Below the pieces are notes generated by a model. It ran no database searches. It was not told the origin of the DNA and was given only the letters and a program-made list of their open reading frames with translations. The translations under genes were made by a program, and so were the position numbers. DNA of 48,565 nucleotides from Clostridia bacterium (GTDB taxonomy: Bacteria; Bacillota; Clostridia; Christensenellales; Borkfalkiaceae). The stretch spans positions 1 through 48,565 of the forward strand of contig JAFWXO010000024.1 in the NCBI GenBank assembly GCA_017545865.1, given 5' to 3'. Every line of letters begins with the position of its first letter. Position 1 is the stretch's first letter. Of the stretch, positions 16,113 to 24,333 are shown piece by piece.

Positions 16113-17484
16113 TTTGTAAATATTCCTTTACGAATTTGATTTGGCCATTCACCGAACTTACGCTCGTTCCACCGTAAGACACGCGCTTTTCAACGCAGGT
16201 TAAAAGGTCGATTTCTTGATATAAGTCGTTTTCAAAAAGTTCGCTATACTCTTTATATTTATCAAGCGGTAACTTTTCAAGCACGGTGTTGTTTTTTATG
16301 CAGTCGGAAACGATAGAGCCTGAAATTTTGTAAGCAGTTCTAAACGGCAAGCCCTTTTTAACGAGATAGTCTGCAAGGTCAGTTGCGTTAATAAAGCCTT
16401 TTTGCGCCGCCAAAAGCATGTTTTCAGGAATAGCCTTCATAGTTTTGAGCATGGGCGCTAAAATAGATAAGCAAGCTTTTACCGTTTCGCTTGCGTCAAA
16501 CAAGCCTTCTTTATCTTCTTGCATATCCTTGTTGTAGGCAAGCGGTAAACCCTTTAAGGTTGTGAGTATGCCCATAAGGTCGCCGTAAACTCTGCCCGTC
16601 TTGCCACGGATAAGTTCCGCCATATCGGGGTTTTTCTTTTGGGGCATTATTGACGAGCCTGTAGTGTAGTCCGTTGAAAGTTCAATGAACTTAAATTCCC
16701 AGCTCGACCAAAGGATAATTTCTTCAGAAAGCCTTGAAAGGTGCATCATAAGGGTTGAACAGCAAGAGATGAACTCAACGGTAAAATCTCTATCCGAAAC
16801 CCCGTCTAAACTATTTTTGCAAACCCCGTCAAAACCCAAAAGGCTTGCTTCGTAAAATCTATCGGTATTATAGGTCGTGCCAGCCAAAGCGCAACTGCCG
16901 ATAGGGGAAACGTTAGTTCTTTTATAGCAGTCGTTAAACCTATCGATATCGCGAATAAGCATCATAGCGTACGCTAATAAGTGATGACCAAAAGTTATGG
17001 GTTGAGCGCGTTGAAGGTGAGTGTATCCCGGCATTATAGTAGAGGCGTTTTCTTCCGCTTGCTCGGTAAGAGAAGATAAAACGCTTTTAATTAAAGAAAC
17101 GATTTTAGAAATCTCGTTTTTAACGTACATCCTAAAATCAAGGGCAACTTGGTCGTTACGGCTACGCGCGGTGTGGAGTTTTTTACCCGTTTCGCCAACC
17201 CTTTCGGTAAGCACTTGTTCAACGAACATGTGAATATCTTCGGCGCTTTGATCGATTGAAAGTTTTCCGCTTTTTAAATCTTCTAAAATAGAGCAAAGCC
17301 TGTCTATAAGGCAGTCTTTTTCGCTTTCGGATATAATATTTTGTTTTGCGAGCATACTTGCGTGAGCGATACTGCCTTCAATATCTTCTTTGAACATTTT
17401 CGAGTCGAAAGAGATAGAAGAATTGAAATCGTCTGCAAGCTTATCGGTAACGCCGTTCGTTACACCAGTCCACATTTTTGCCAT
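16105..17484 (-). CDS. argH: Argininosuccinate lyase
   Basis: A 459-residue enzyme of the fumarase/aspartase superfamily that splits argininosuccinate into arginine and fumarate, acting as a homotetramer. The signature GSSIMPQKKNPD is present, along with LHTARSRNDQVALDFRMY and MPGYTHLQRAQPITFGHH, so all three conserved regions are intact. It follows argG after a 67-nt gap that contains an intercistronic hairpin, and it overlaps argC by 8 nt. Confidence 0.97.
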   Translation of the reverse strand: MAKMWTGVTNGVTDKLADDFNSSISFDSKMFKEDIEGSIAHASMLAKQNIISESEKDCLIDRLCSILEDLKSGKLSIDQSAEDIHMFVEQVLTERVGETGKKLHTARSRNDQVALDFRMYVKNEISKIVSLIKSVLSSLTEQAEENASTIMPGYTHLQRAQPITFGHHLLAYAMMLIRDIDRFNDCYKRTNVSPIGSCALAGTTYNTDRFYEASLLGFDGVCKNSLDGVSDRDFTVEFISCCSTLMMHLSRLSEEIILWSSWEFKFIELSTDYTTGSSIMPQKKNPDMAELIRGKTGRVYGDLMGILTTLKGLPLAYNKDMQEDKEGLFDASETVKACLSILAPMLKTMKAIPENMLLAAQKGFINATDLADYLVKKGLPFRTAYKISGSIVSDCIKNNTVLEKLPLDKYKEYSELFENDLYQEIDLLTCVEKRVSYGGTSVSSVNGQIKFVKEYLQNV

Positions 17485-17506
17485 AAAATCACCTAATTAA
17501 AATCAT

Positions 17507-17536
17507 TTATCCTTTCCCTAAAAAGAGAAAGGATAA
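17507..17536 (-). other. Intercistronic hairpin between argG and argH
   Basis: TTATCCTTTC (17507-17516) pairs with GAAAGGATAA (17527-17536) around a 10-nt loop. There is no T run on the transcribed side, so it is more likely an mRNA stability or processing element than a terminator. Confidence 0.6.
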
Positions 17537-17551
17537 GTTGGGGTTTTTAAA

Positions 17552-18790
17552 TTATTTCTTTTGGTTAAGTTTGCCTTGTTCAACGAGCGCTTGCACTTGA
17601 ACGGGAAGACCGAATAAAGTGATAAAGCCTTCAGCATCCTTTTGGTTGTAATCGCTTTCGCCAAACGTTGCGATTTCTTCACTGTAAAGGGAGTTATCAC
17701 TCCAAGCGCCAGCGTTAATCATATTGCCTTTGTAAAGTTTAAGTCTAACTTTACCGGTAACTTTTTCTTGAGTTTTGTCAACGAAAGCGGAAAGCGCTTC
17801 ACGAAGTGGTGTGAACCATTGACCGTTATAAACGAGTTCGCCAAAAGTGATAGCGAGTTTTTGTTTTTCGTGCATGGTGTACTTATCAAGGCATAAAGTT
17901 TCAAGTACTGAGTGAGCCTTGTATAAGATTGCGCCACCCGGAGTTTCATAAACGCCACGGCACTTCATACCAACAAGTCTGTTTTCAACGATGTCTAAAA
18001 TACCGATACCGTTTTTACCACCGAGTTCGTTGAGTTTTAAGATAATGTTCTTAGCGCTCATCTTTTCGTCGTTGATTGCAACGGGGATACCCTTTTCAAA
18101 ATCAAGAGTAACGTAAGTGGGAACGTCAGGCGCGTTGATGGGAGAAACCCCCATTTCTAAGAAACCTTTCTTTTCGTAAGTGGGTTCGTTGCCCGTATCT
18201 TCAAGGTCTAAACCTTCGTGAGATAAGTGCCATAAGTTCTTGTCCTTAGAATAGTTGGTTTCTCTATTGATTTTAAGGGGAACGTTGTGCGCTTCAGCGT
18301 AATCAATTTCTTCTTCACGAGATTTGATAGTCCACTCTCTCCAAGGAGCAATAATAGGCATATCGGGAGCGAAAGCCTTGATAGCAAGTTCAAAACGAAC
18401 TTGGTCGTTACCTTTACCCGTGCAACCGTGAGCGATAGCGTCTGCTCCTTCTTTTAAAGCAACTTCAACAAGCGCTTTTGCAATGCAGGGGCGAGCGTGG
18501 CTCGTGCCGAGTAAATATTCTTCATACATTGCGCCCGCTTTCATAGTGGGAATAATGTAATTATCAACGTAATCATCGGTAAGGTCTAAGCAGTAAAGTT
18601 TAGAAGCGCCGGTCTTTAAAGCCTTTTCTTCTAAGCCATCAAGTTCGTCCGCTTGACCAACGTTACCAGCAACGGCGATAACTTCGCAGTTGTTGTAATT
18701 TTCTTTAAGCCAGGGGATAATGATTGAAGTGTCAAGACCGCCCGAGTATGCAAGAACTACTTTTTTGATTTTTGCTTTATCAATTGCCAT
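17552..18790 (-). CDS. argG: Argininosuccinate synthase
   Basis: This enzyme condenses citrulline and aspartate with ATP to give argininosuccinate. It has 412 residues from the ATG at 18790 ([18 protein letters not shown]). This start is preferred over 18823 because AAGGAG lies just before it. The PP-loop AYSGGLDTS, the [14 protein letters not shown] segment and the [18 protein letters not shown] region are intact. It is the promoter-proximal gene of the operon argG-H-C-J-B-D-F. The leader promoter at 18844-18872 is consensus, and repeated TTATGCAA elements lie further upstream. Confidence 0.97.
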   Translation of the reverse strand: MAIDKAKIKKVVLAYSGGLDTSIIIPWLKENYNNCEVIAVAGNVGQADELDGLEEKALKTGASKLYCLDLTDDYVDNYIIPTMKAGAMYEEYLLGTSHARPCIAKALVEVALKEGADAIAHGCTGKGNDQVRFELAIKAFAPDMPIIAPWREWTIKSREEEIDYAEAHNVPLKINRETNYSKDKNLWHLSHEGLDLEDTGNEPTYEKKGFLEMGVSPINAPDVPTYVTLDFEKGIPVAINDEKMSAKNIILKLNELGGKNGIGILDIVENRLVGMKCRGVYETPGGAILYKAHSVLETLCLDKYTMHEKQKLAITFGELVYNGQWFTPLREALSAFVDKTQEKVTGKVRLKLYKGNMINAGAWSDNSLYSEEIATFGESDYNQKDAEGFITLFGLPVQVQALVEQGKLNQKK

Positions 18791-18843
18791 AATATTCTCC
18801 TTGTTCGCACTTTCGCGAAACATTATTTATTAACGATAGCACT

Positions 18844-18872
18844 ATTATATCCGCATAAAATAATAAAGTCAA
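18844..18872 (-). promoter_or_regulatory. Promoter of the arginine operon
   Basis: On the minus strand: TTGACT, 17 bp, TATAAT. GCATAAAA and AATATGCATTATT lie across and just upstream of it and could be ArgR-type half-sites. The TGCAT/ATGCA core resembles but does not equal the TGAATNNNNATTCA consensus. Confidence 0.8.
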
Positions 18873-18921
18873 CTAAAATAATGCATATTTTTTAACTTTT
18901 TAAAAATATTTTTGACTATAT

Positions 18922-18983
18922 TTGCATAAATATTTAATAATTATGCATTATGCAAGATTTTATGCAAATTTTTATGCAAAACT
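18922..18983. promoter_or_regulatory. Cluster of TTATGCAA/TTGCATAA elements with a 12-bp direct-repeat array
   Basis: TTGCATAAA at 18922 and TTATGCA at 18941 are followed by three tandem 12-bp units, each beginning TTATGCAA, at 18948-18959, 18960-18971 and 18972-18983. They lie about 75-110 bp upstream of the arg promoter -35. They are probably a regulator-binding array. ArgR is the obvious candidate, but this is inference and no regulator gene is in the window. Confidence 0.55.
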
Positions 18984-19044
18984 TAAAAATCGGCATAGTT
19001 TTTATAAATATTTAAGAATATATACACATACGCGCGATTACAAT

Positions 19045-19079
19045 AAAAAAGCGCTTGACAATTTGCTCAACGCTTTTTT
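19045..19079. terminator. Terminator downstream of the beta-mannosidase gene
   Basis: AAAAAAGCG, a one-base bulge and TTGA pair with TCAA and CGCTTTTTT across a short loop. It lies just past the stop codon of the minus-strand gene ending at 19091. Confidence 0.75.
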
Positions 19080-19090
19080 AATTTTGAGAT

Positions 19091-21502
19091 TTAGCGGATG
19101 TTGTAAACGCTTCTTAGAGATAAGGTTTTGGGATTGCCTTTAAGAATTTTAACGCGCTTTTCTCCAAAATTTATATCAAAATAGTTATCGGAAAGGATCA
19201 TATCGCAATCGGGTGAATCAATTTCAACGCTTTTAGCAAACGCTTTAGAGCGGATGATGATTTCATCTCCAACGATTTCGGCGGATAACTTGGGATCTTT
19301 AAACTTGAAGTGTTTAGGCGCAGTAAAGAGTACGCTACCTTCAGAAATGACTTTATCTTCAACGATAAGTTCAAACGAGTAATAGTTTTCTAAAACGTTA
19401 GTCTTGTTAAAGTTAGTTTCATCAAGAGTTAAAACGCTAAACGGCGAAACGGAAACGTTCCAACTAAAAGACTGAAGAATTTCTCCGTCCGCATTTCTAA
19501 GATAAGCGTTGACAACGCCTTTAACTTCATTTCGCGTGTCGTTAGTTATGGATAGTTTTGCCTTAGTTTCATAATCGTAAAAATAGGGCTCCATAATAAC
19601 GAACGGTCGAGTGGCTGTTTCGCCGATTTCTTCACAAGATAACAAAACGGGGGAATAAAAGCGTTTTGCGTAGTAGTGGAGCGCTTTAAGCCTTCCGTAA
19701 TAATCAACGCTTGACCACGATGCCGTTGGCCAAATATCGTTTAATTGCCAGTAGAGTGTGCCCATGCATCTTCCACGCTCACGGCGAAGGTGTTCAACAC
19801 CGTAGCGTATGGCTTCGGCTTGAAGTAATTGCGATGCGTAAATAAGCGTGCCAAAATTATTTGGATAAAGGAAATTTTGGGATAAATAATTGATAATTTT
19901 GCTGTTTGCGTCGTTATTGCGTTGATGAAGTTCCATAACGCGAGAGAAAATATTTCTATCTTCAGGCAAAGTTACGGCGTTAAGAGTTTTTTCGCTTGGG
20001 AAAGATTGGAAGCCAAATTCCGAAAGGTAGCGGAAGTGGTGATTGCGATATTCGGTAAAGGGTTTGCCACCGTGCCAAACCGTCCAGTAATGAGAGTCGC
20101 CGTAGTTTTCGTCGTTTGGAGTAACGAAACTATCCATAGTTAATGGTGAAGTGTGAATATATGGAATTTCACCGCATTCTTCTTTTTCAATCTCAGCAAT
20201 TATTTTCGTAAATAATTCTACAAGTATCGGCACGGAACTATCAAAAGGTTCAGTTCCTTTTTTCTGGAAATTGGCAGATTCAACTTCGTTGTTTCCGCAA
20301 ACAAGCGCTATTGACGGGTGATGGCGCAAACGGCGAAGATTTTGGCGAACTTCTTTTTTTATGCTTTCAATCATCTTTTCGTCTGGGTGGTATAAGGTGC
20401 AAGCAAAAGCAAGATCGAAAAATACCACGATACCAAGTTCGTCACATAAATCAAAGAAATAATCTTCTGGGTAATGACCGCCACCCCAAACGCGAATAGC
20501 GTTAAAGTTAGCGCCAACACAAAGATTTAAAAGTTCGCGGGTGCGCTCTTTGGAGCAACGAGATAAAATATTATCTTCAGGGATATAGTCCGCGCCCATC
20601 GCAAAGAATTTAAGCCCGTTGCACTCGTGGGTGAAACTTTCGCCCCATTTATCTCTTTCACGAATAAGTTTTAGGGTGCGAAGCCCTATTTTAAGTTGCT
20701 TTACGTCGCAAACTTTTCCGTTTTCAATAACTTCTGCGCTAACGGTATAAAGCGGTTGCTTGCCAAGCCCGCGTGGCCACCAAAGTTCAGGGGAAGGAAC
20801 TTCCCACTCGGCGTTCGCTTTTATATTATACTTGGTTTTGCCATCAGGACAAGTTACGGTAACACGGCAATCGGCAACCCCGTCAATTTCAACGAGTGGT
20901 TTGATAAACACCCTACCGTTATCGTGTTTTTGTTCAATTTTAAAGTTTGTTATGCTTGCGGAATTCTTAGTAATTAGATAAACGGGTCGCCAAATTCCCA
21001 TATCGGGTAAGTAGGGGCCCCAGTCCCAACCGAGCATACAATGAGATTTTCTAATATGCGCAAAACCTGCAAGTGAGAAGAAAGAATTGTAAAGGGCTGC
21101 TTGTTTGTGCTTTTCCTTTATATAAGTGTGAATTTCACGGCAGGTAACTTTTAAAACGTTTTCGCCTTTAACTAAATAGTTTGTAACGTCAAACTCGTAA
21201 GTTACGTGCATATTGTCCGTATGCGCAATAAAAACTCCGTTGAGTTCAATATCGCAAAAAGTATCGAGCCCTTCGAAGCGTAAAATTTGACAGTTGCCGT
21301 CAGGTGTGAAATCAAAACGCTTTTCAAACGTGTAGTCGTGGCGGGTAAGTTCAAGCGCAAAAGATTCGTTATCGCGATAATAAGGGTCTTCAATAAGCCC
21401 TGCGTTTAACAAAAACGAATAAAGCGAGCCGGGGATAACGCCTTCGCAATCGTAGCCGTTACCCGTCATTTTCCATTTTCCGCAAAGTGAAGTGGTTTTC
21501 AT
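19091..21502 (-). CDS. Beta-mannosidase, glycoside hydrolase family 2
   Basis: An 803-residue GH2 enzyme that removes terminal beta-mannose units from oligosaccharides. Domains in order: N-terminal sugar-binding beta domain (SLCGKWKM, VIPGSLYSFLLNAGL), an immunoglobulin-like domain, and the catalytic barrel. CMLGWDWGPYLPDMGIWRPVYL is typical of beta-mannosidases rather than galactosidases. The acid/base is Glu406 in CGNNEVE and the nucleophile is Glu495 in YLSEFGFQS. There is no signal peptide, so it should act on imported oligosaccharides in the cytoplasm. The ATG at 21502 is chosen over a TTG at 21508, because AGGAG abuts the TTG. It is divergent from the oxidoreductase gene. Confidence 0.92.
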   Translation of the reverse strand: MKTTSLCGKWKMTGNGYDCEGVIPGSLYSFLLNAGLIEDPYYRDNESFALELTRHDYTFEKRFDFTPDGNCQILRFEGLDTFCDIELNGVFIAHTDNMHVTYEFDVTNYLVKGENVLKVTCREIHTYIKEKHKQAALYNSFFSLAGFAHIRKSHCMLGWDWGPYLPDMGIWRPVYLITKNSASITNFKIEQKHDNGRVFIKPLVEIDGVADCRVTVTCPDGKTKYNIKANAEWEVPSPELWWPRGLGKQPLYTVSAEVIENGKVCDVKQLKIGLRTLKLIRERDKWGESFTHECNGLKFFAMGADYIPEDNILSRCSKERTRELLNLCVGANFNAIRVWGGGHYPEDYFFDLCDELGIVVFFDLAFACTLYHPDEKMIESIKKEVRQNLRRLRHHPSIALVCGNNEVESANFQKKGTEPFDSSVPILVELFTKIIAEIEKEECGEIPYIHTSPLTMDSFVTPNDENYGDSHYWTVWHGGKPFTEYRNHHFRYLSEFGFQSFPSEKTLNAVTLPEDRNIFSRVMELHQRNNDANSKIINYLSQNFLYPNNFGTLIYASQLLQAEAIRYGVEHLRRERGRCMGTLYWQLNDIWPTASWSSVDYYGRLKALHYYAKRFYSPVLLSCEEIGETATRPFVIMEPYFYDYETKAKLSITNDTRNEVKGVVNAYLRNADGEILQSFSWNVSVSPFSVLTLDETNFNKTNVLENYYSFELIVEDKVISEGSVLFTAPKHFKFKDPKLSAEIVGDEIIIRSKAFAKSVEIDSPDCDMILSDNYFDINFGEKRVKILKGNPKTLSLRSVYNIR

Positions 21503-21534
21503 GTTCAACTCCTAATAGTTATTTAACAATTAAA

Positions 21535-21563
21535 ATTATAGCATCTATTTCCGTCGTTTTCAA
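21535..21563 (-). promoter_or_regulatory. Promoter of the beta-mannosidase gene
   Basis: On the minus strand: TTGAAA, 17 bp, TATAAT. Confidence 0.7.
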
Positions 21564-21607
21564 TAGTCAAAGGGTTAAAAAGAATAAATAAATAATAACT
21601 TTTTATA

Positions 21608-21636
21608 TTGACTATTTAACGTTATTGTTATACAAT
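21608..21636 (+). promoter_or_regulatory. Promoter of the oxidoreductase gene
   Basis: TTGACT (21608-21613), 17 bp, TACAAT (21631-21636). It shows that an ATG at 21625 would be upstream of the transcript, so the gene starts at 21673. Confidence 0.82.
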
Positions 21637-21638
21637 AG

Positions 21639-21658
21639 TTTTAGTTTAAAAACTAAAA
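21639..21658. promoter_or_regulatory. 20-bp palindrome at the transcription start, probable operator
   Basis: TTTTAGTTT (21639-21647), AA, AAACTAAAA (21650-21658). It overlaps the expected +1 of the oxidoreductase transcript, where a repressor would block it. Confidence 0.55.
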
Positions 21659-21672
21659 ATCAGGAGAAAATT

Positions 21673-22932
21673 ATGAAGACTATTAAGTACGCAATTATCG
21701 GTCTTGGCAACCGTGGAAAACAACTTAGAAACACCTTAATGACTATTAAAGATATTGAGTGTGTTGCTGTGTGTGACAAGCGCTTAGATTTTGCAGAAGA
21801 TTCCGCTAACGTGTACGTTGAAAAGGGCTATAAAAAACCTGCTATTTACACCGATTATAAAAAATGTATTGACGAGTCTGGCGCACAAGCCATTGTGGTT
21901 GCAACCGCTTGGGAAGCGCACTCCAAAGTAACTTTGTACGCTATTGAAAAGAAAATTCCCGTTGCGTGTGAAGTTGGCGGAGCGTATAGTTTAAATCAAC
22001 TTTGGGAACTCGTTAACGCTTATGAAAAATACGAAACTCCCGTTATGCTTTTAGAAAACTGCTGTTACGGTAGGCTTGAACTTATGGCGCTCAATATGAA
22101 ACGCCTTGGAGTGTTTGGGGAAATAGTTCAATGCGAAGGCGCTTATTGTCACGACCTTCGTTACGAAATTGCTATTCACGGCACAGTTCCCGGCTTAACA
22201 CATTACCGTTTAGAAGAATATAAGCACAGAAACACAGAAAACTACCCAACCCACGAAATCGGCCCTATAGCCAAACTTTTAGATATAAATTGCGGTAACA
22301 AGTTTACCTATCTTCACTCTTTCTCAACCAAATCCGTGGGCATGCAAAGTTATATAAAAGAGAAGGGATATAAAGAGTTAACAAGCAAGTATTATACCAC
22401 TGAAGAAAGAGATAGTGGCGCTCAGTCGCTTGAAGGCGTTAAGTTCTTGCAAGGCGATATCGTAACAACCGTTATAGGTTGCCAAAACGGTGAAAACGTT
22501 GTTATTCACCTTGATACGTGCCTTCCGAGAAACTATTCAAGAAGATTTGCCGTTCACGGAACTAAGGCGTTCTTAAACGAAGAAAACAACTCTTTATTCT
22601 TAGATAACACTTACACTCCCGTTGAAGAAGTTCAATGGTACAAAAACTTTGGAAACGTTGAAAAATACCAAAAGGAATACGACCATAGAATTTGGGCGGA
22701 CTATAACCCCGATGCAAACGACGGGCACGGCGGTATGGACTACTTGGTTGTGAACGCTTTCTTTGATGCTCTTAAAGAAAACAAGCCTATGCCTATCGAT
22801 ATTTACGATATGGTTACTTGGATGGCTATCGCTCCCCTTGCTGAAGAATCTATCGCAACCAACAACACGGTATATTTCCCTGATTTTACTAACGGTAAAT
22901 GGATGCGCCGTAAAAACGAATTTGAACTTTAA
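21673..22932 (+). CDS. Gfo/Idh/MocA family oxidoreductase, GH109-like
   Basis: A cytoplasmic NAD(P)-dependent protein of 419 residues. The N-terminal Rossmann fold has YAIIGLGNRGKQLRNT. The C-terminal substrate domain carries ENCCYGR, CHDLR and NYPTHEIGPIAKLLD. The last motif is characteristic of the GH109 glycosidase branch (alpha-N-acetylgalactosaminidase), which uses a bound NAD for a redox-assisted hydrolysis. A glycosidase role is therefore as likely as a sugar dehydrogenase role. The start at 21673 has CAGGAG in front and lies after the promoter. It is divergent from a beta-mannosidase, suggesting shared glycan utilisation. A strong terminator follows. Confidence 0.85.
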   Translation: MKTIKYAIIGLGNRGKQLRNTLMTIKDIECVAVCDKRLDFAEDSANVYVEKGYKKPAIYTDYKKCIDESGAQAIVVATAWEAHSKVTLYAIEKKIPVACEVGGAYSLNQLWELVNAYEKYETPVMLLENCCYGRLELMALNMKRLGVFGEIVQCEGAYCHDLRYEIAIHGTVPGLTHYRLEEYKHRNTENYPTHEIGPIAKLLDINCGNKFTYLHSFSTKSVGMQSYIKEKGYKELTSKYYTTEERDSGAQSLEGVKFLQGDIVTTVIGCQNGENVVIHLDTCLPRNYSRRFAVHGTKAFLNEENNSLFLDNTYTPVEEVQWYKNFGNVEKYQKEYDHRIWADYNPDANDGHGGMDYLVVNAFFDALKENKPMPIDIYDMVTWMAIAPLAEESIATNNTVYFPDFTNGKWMRRKNEFEL

Positions 22933-22933
22933 C

Positions 22934-22965
22934 AAAAAAGCGTTGGCAAATTGCCAACGCTTTTT
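22934..22965 (+). terminator. Terminator of the oxidoreductase gene
   Basis: GCGTTGGC, loop AAATT, GCCAACGC (22940-22960), with A-rich and T-rich flanks. The same 21-bp hairpin occurs at 24171-24191. Confidence 0.9.
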
Positions 22966-22983
22966 CCGTAAATTTAAAGGAGA

Positions 22984-23011
22984 TTGACAGTTTTTACTTT
23001 TGTGGTATAAT
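22984..23011 (+). promoter_or_regulatory. Promoter of the BspA-like lipoprotein gene
   Basis: TTGACA (22984-22989), 16 bp, TATAAT (23006-23011). Confidence 0.85.
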
Positions 23012-23039
23012 TTTATTATTAACTGATATGAGGTTAGGT

Positions 23040-24161
23040 ATGAAAAAAGTATTATCGGCATTATTAACGTTAGTGGCAAGTTGTTGTTTTCATCTTACGG
23101 GTTGCAACACTCCGCCTGAAGAACAAGAAACTGCTGTATATTCCGACGTTTACACCTATAACGAAACGCACCATTGGCGCAAGCAAATAGGTGGTAGTGG
23201 TGTAACCGAATATGAAGAACACGTTAACGGTAGTGGCAAGTGTGAGTGCGGTTTGTATTTTGAGTGTAATGACTTAGTTTACGAACTTAGAACGGTTTAC
23301 GGCAAATATGGTTATTGCGTAAAAGCCTATAGCGGAGATGACGTTAACGCTTACGAGCATATTGAAATCCCCGCGTTCCATCAAGAAGAAGGCGATGAAG
23401 AGCCTATTCCCGTAATAGCAATCGCGGGTGACGTTTTTTCAACGATAGAACATAAGACCTATAAGGCGATTAAGTCGGTTAAACTTAACGAAGGGCTTTT
23501 ATTTTTGGGCAACGGTGCTTTTGAAGGAACGAGCATTGAAGAAGTTGTGATACCTAATTCCGTTATCGGCGGAAGTTTGACTTATGATTTTAGCAGATGG
23601 CCAACTCACGGTGGGCTTTATAACGTGTTTGCATCGTGTTCTAATCTTAAAAGCGTTGACACGGGCAATGGCTTGCAAATTATCGGAATGTATACTTTCG
23701 CTTATTGCAATTCGCTTACAACCGTTAAGTACGGCAGTAACTTAAAAGAAATTAGGCAAAGGGCGTTTTACGAGGCTTACGGCTATGAAAACGTGGTTTT
23801 ACCGTCAACGGTGATAAGCCTTCCTGAAGGTTCTATCTTTGATAAGGGCGAAAGTTTTGATGAAAACAATAATAACAACGATTTAGAAATGTGGCTTTCT
23901 GAAGTTAGAACGTTCCCTTACGCTGAAAATATATTCCTTTCAATCACTAAAGAAACGTATCGCTCAATGGTAGTGCCGATTGCGGAAAGGGATAGAGTGT
24001 CTGGTATGCCACTTGATAAAGACGGCAACGAATTAGACCCTAACGTTTACGAAACGTTAACGGACTTTGGCTTTGTTGAAGGTTGGGCTGGTTTTGCTAA
24101 TGTTTATTATTTAGGCGAGTGGCATTATGATGATAATAGTAGTCCCGTGCCGAATAAATAA
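23040..24161 (+). CDS. Surface lipoprotein with BspA-like leucine-rich repeats
   Basis: A 373-residue lipoprotein. The signal peptide ends in the lipobox LTGC, with lipidated Cys22. A short Cys-containing segment (GSGKCECGLYFEC) precedes LRR_5/BspA-type repeats at about residues 130-260, for example SVKLNEGLLFLGNGAFEGTSIEEVVIPNSVIGG. The C-terminal part (NIFLSITKETYRSMVVPIAERD to YYLGEWHYD) matches a segment inside the giant protein at 32972. The start at 23040 has GAGG 6 nt upstream; the earlier ATG at 23028 would include that site. The role is probably binding at the cell surface. It sits between two identical terminator hairpins. Confidence 0.87.
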   Translation: MKKVLSALLTLVASCCFHLTGCNTPPEEQETAVYSDVYTYNETHHWRKQIGGSGVTEYEEHVNGSGKCECGLYFECNDLVYELRTVYGKYGYCVKAYSGDDVNAYEHIEIPAFHQEEGDEEPIPVIAIAGDVFSTIEHKTYKAIKSVKLNEGLLFLGNGAFEGTSIEEVVIPNSVIGGSLTYDFSRWPTHGGLYNVFASCSNLKSVDTGNGLQIIGMYTFAYCNSLTTVKYGSNLKEIRQRAFYEAYGYENVVLPSTVISLPEGSIFDKGESFDENNNNNDLEMWLSEVRTFPYAENIFLSITKETYRSMVVPIAERDRVSGMPLDKDGNELDPNVYETLTDFGFVEGWAGFANVYYLGEWHYDDNSSPVPNK

Positions 24162-24170
24162 TTAAAAATA

Positions 24171-24194
24171 GCGTTGGCAAATTGCCAACGCTTT
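24171..24194 (+). terminator. Terminator of the BspA-like lipoprotein gene
   Basis: An identical hairpin to 22940-22960 (GCGTTGGC, AAATT, GCCAACGC), with a short T tail. Confidence 0.8.
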
Positions 24195-24207
24195 AATATT
24201 TTAATAT

Positions 24208-24303
24208 TAAAAAAGAGTGGCGTTCGCCACTCTTTTTGGTTTTTTAAAATTATTTCATTGCTTTTTCGATAGCAACTGCAACTACAACCGTTGCGCCTAC
24301 CAT
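24208..24303 (-). pseudogene. Duplicated 3' end and terminator of the GGGtGRT gene (left flank of the island)
   Basis: These 96 bp match 28387-28482 with four differences, all in the coding part. On the minus strand it reads MVGATVVVAVAIEKAMK and stop, against MVGATVAVAVAIEKAMK in the intact gene, followed by the same terminator (GAGTGGC, GTTC, GCCACTC with T run). The match ends abruptly at 24303/24304. It is the left boundary of the AraC/glycyl-radical segment. Confidence 0.92.
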
Positions 24304-24333
24304 GCGCTTGGAAATTAGTTTTTCTAACAAATA

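Noticed and set aside
21202-21393. Small frame inside the beta-mannosidase gene
   Set aside because: Lies wholly within a clear GH2 gene on the same strand in another frame.
22984-23011. Start of an upstream small gene before the lipoprotein
   Set aside because: The region is the consensus promoter itself; the ATG at 23028 is too near the ribosome site, so 23040 is the start.
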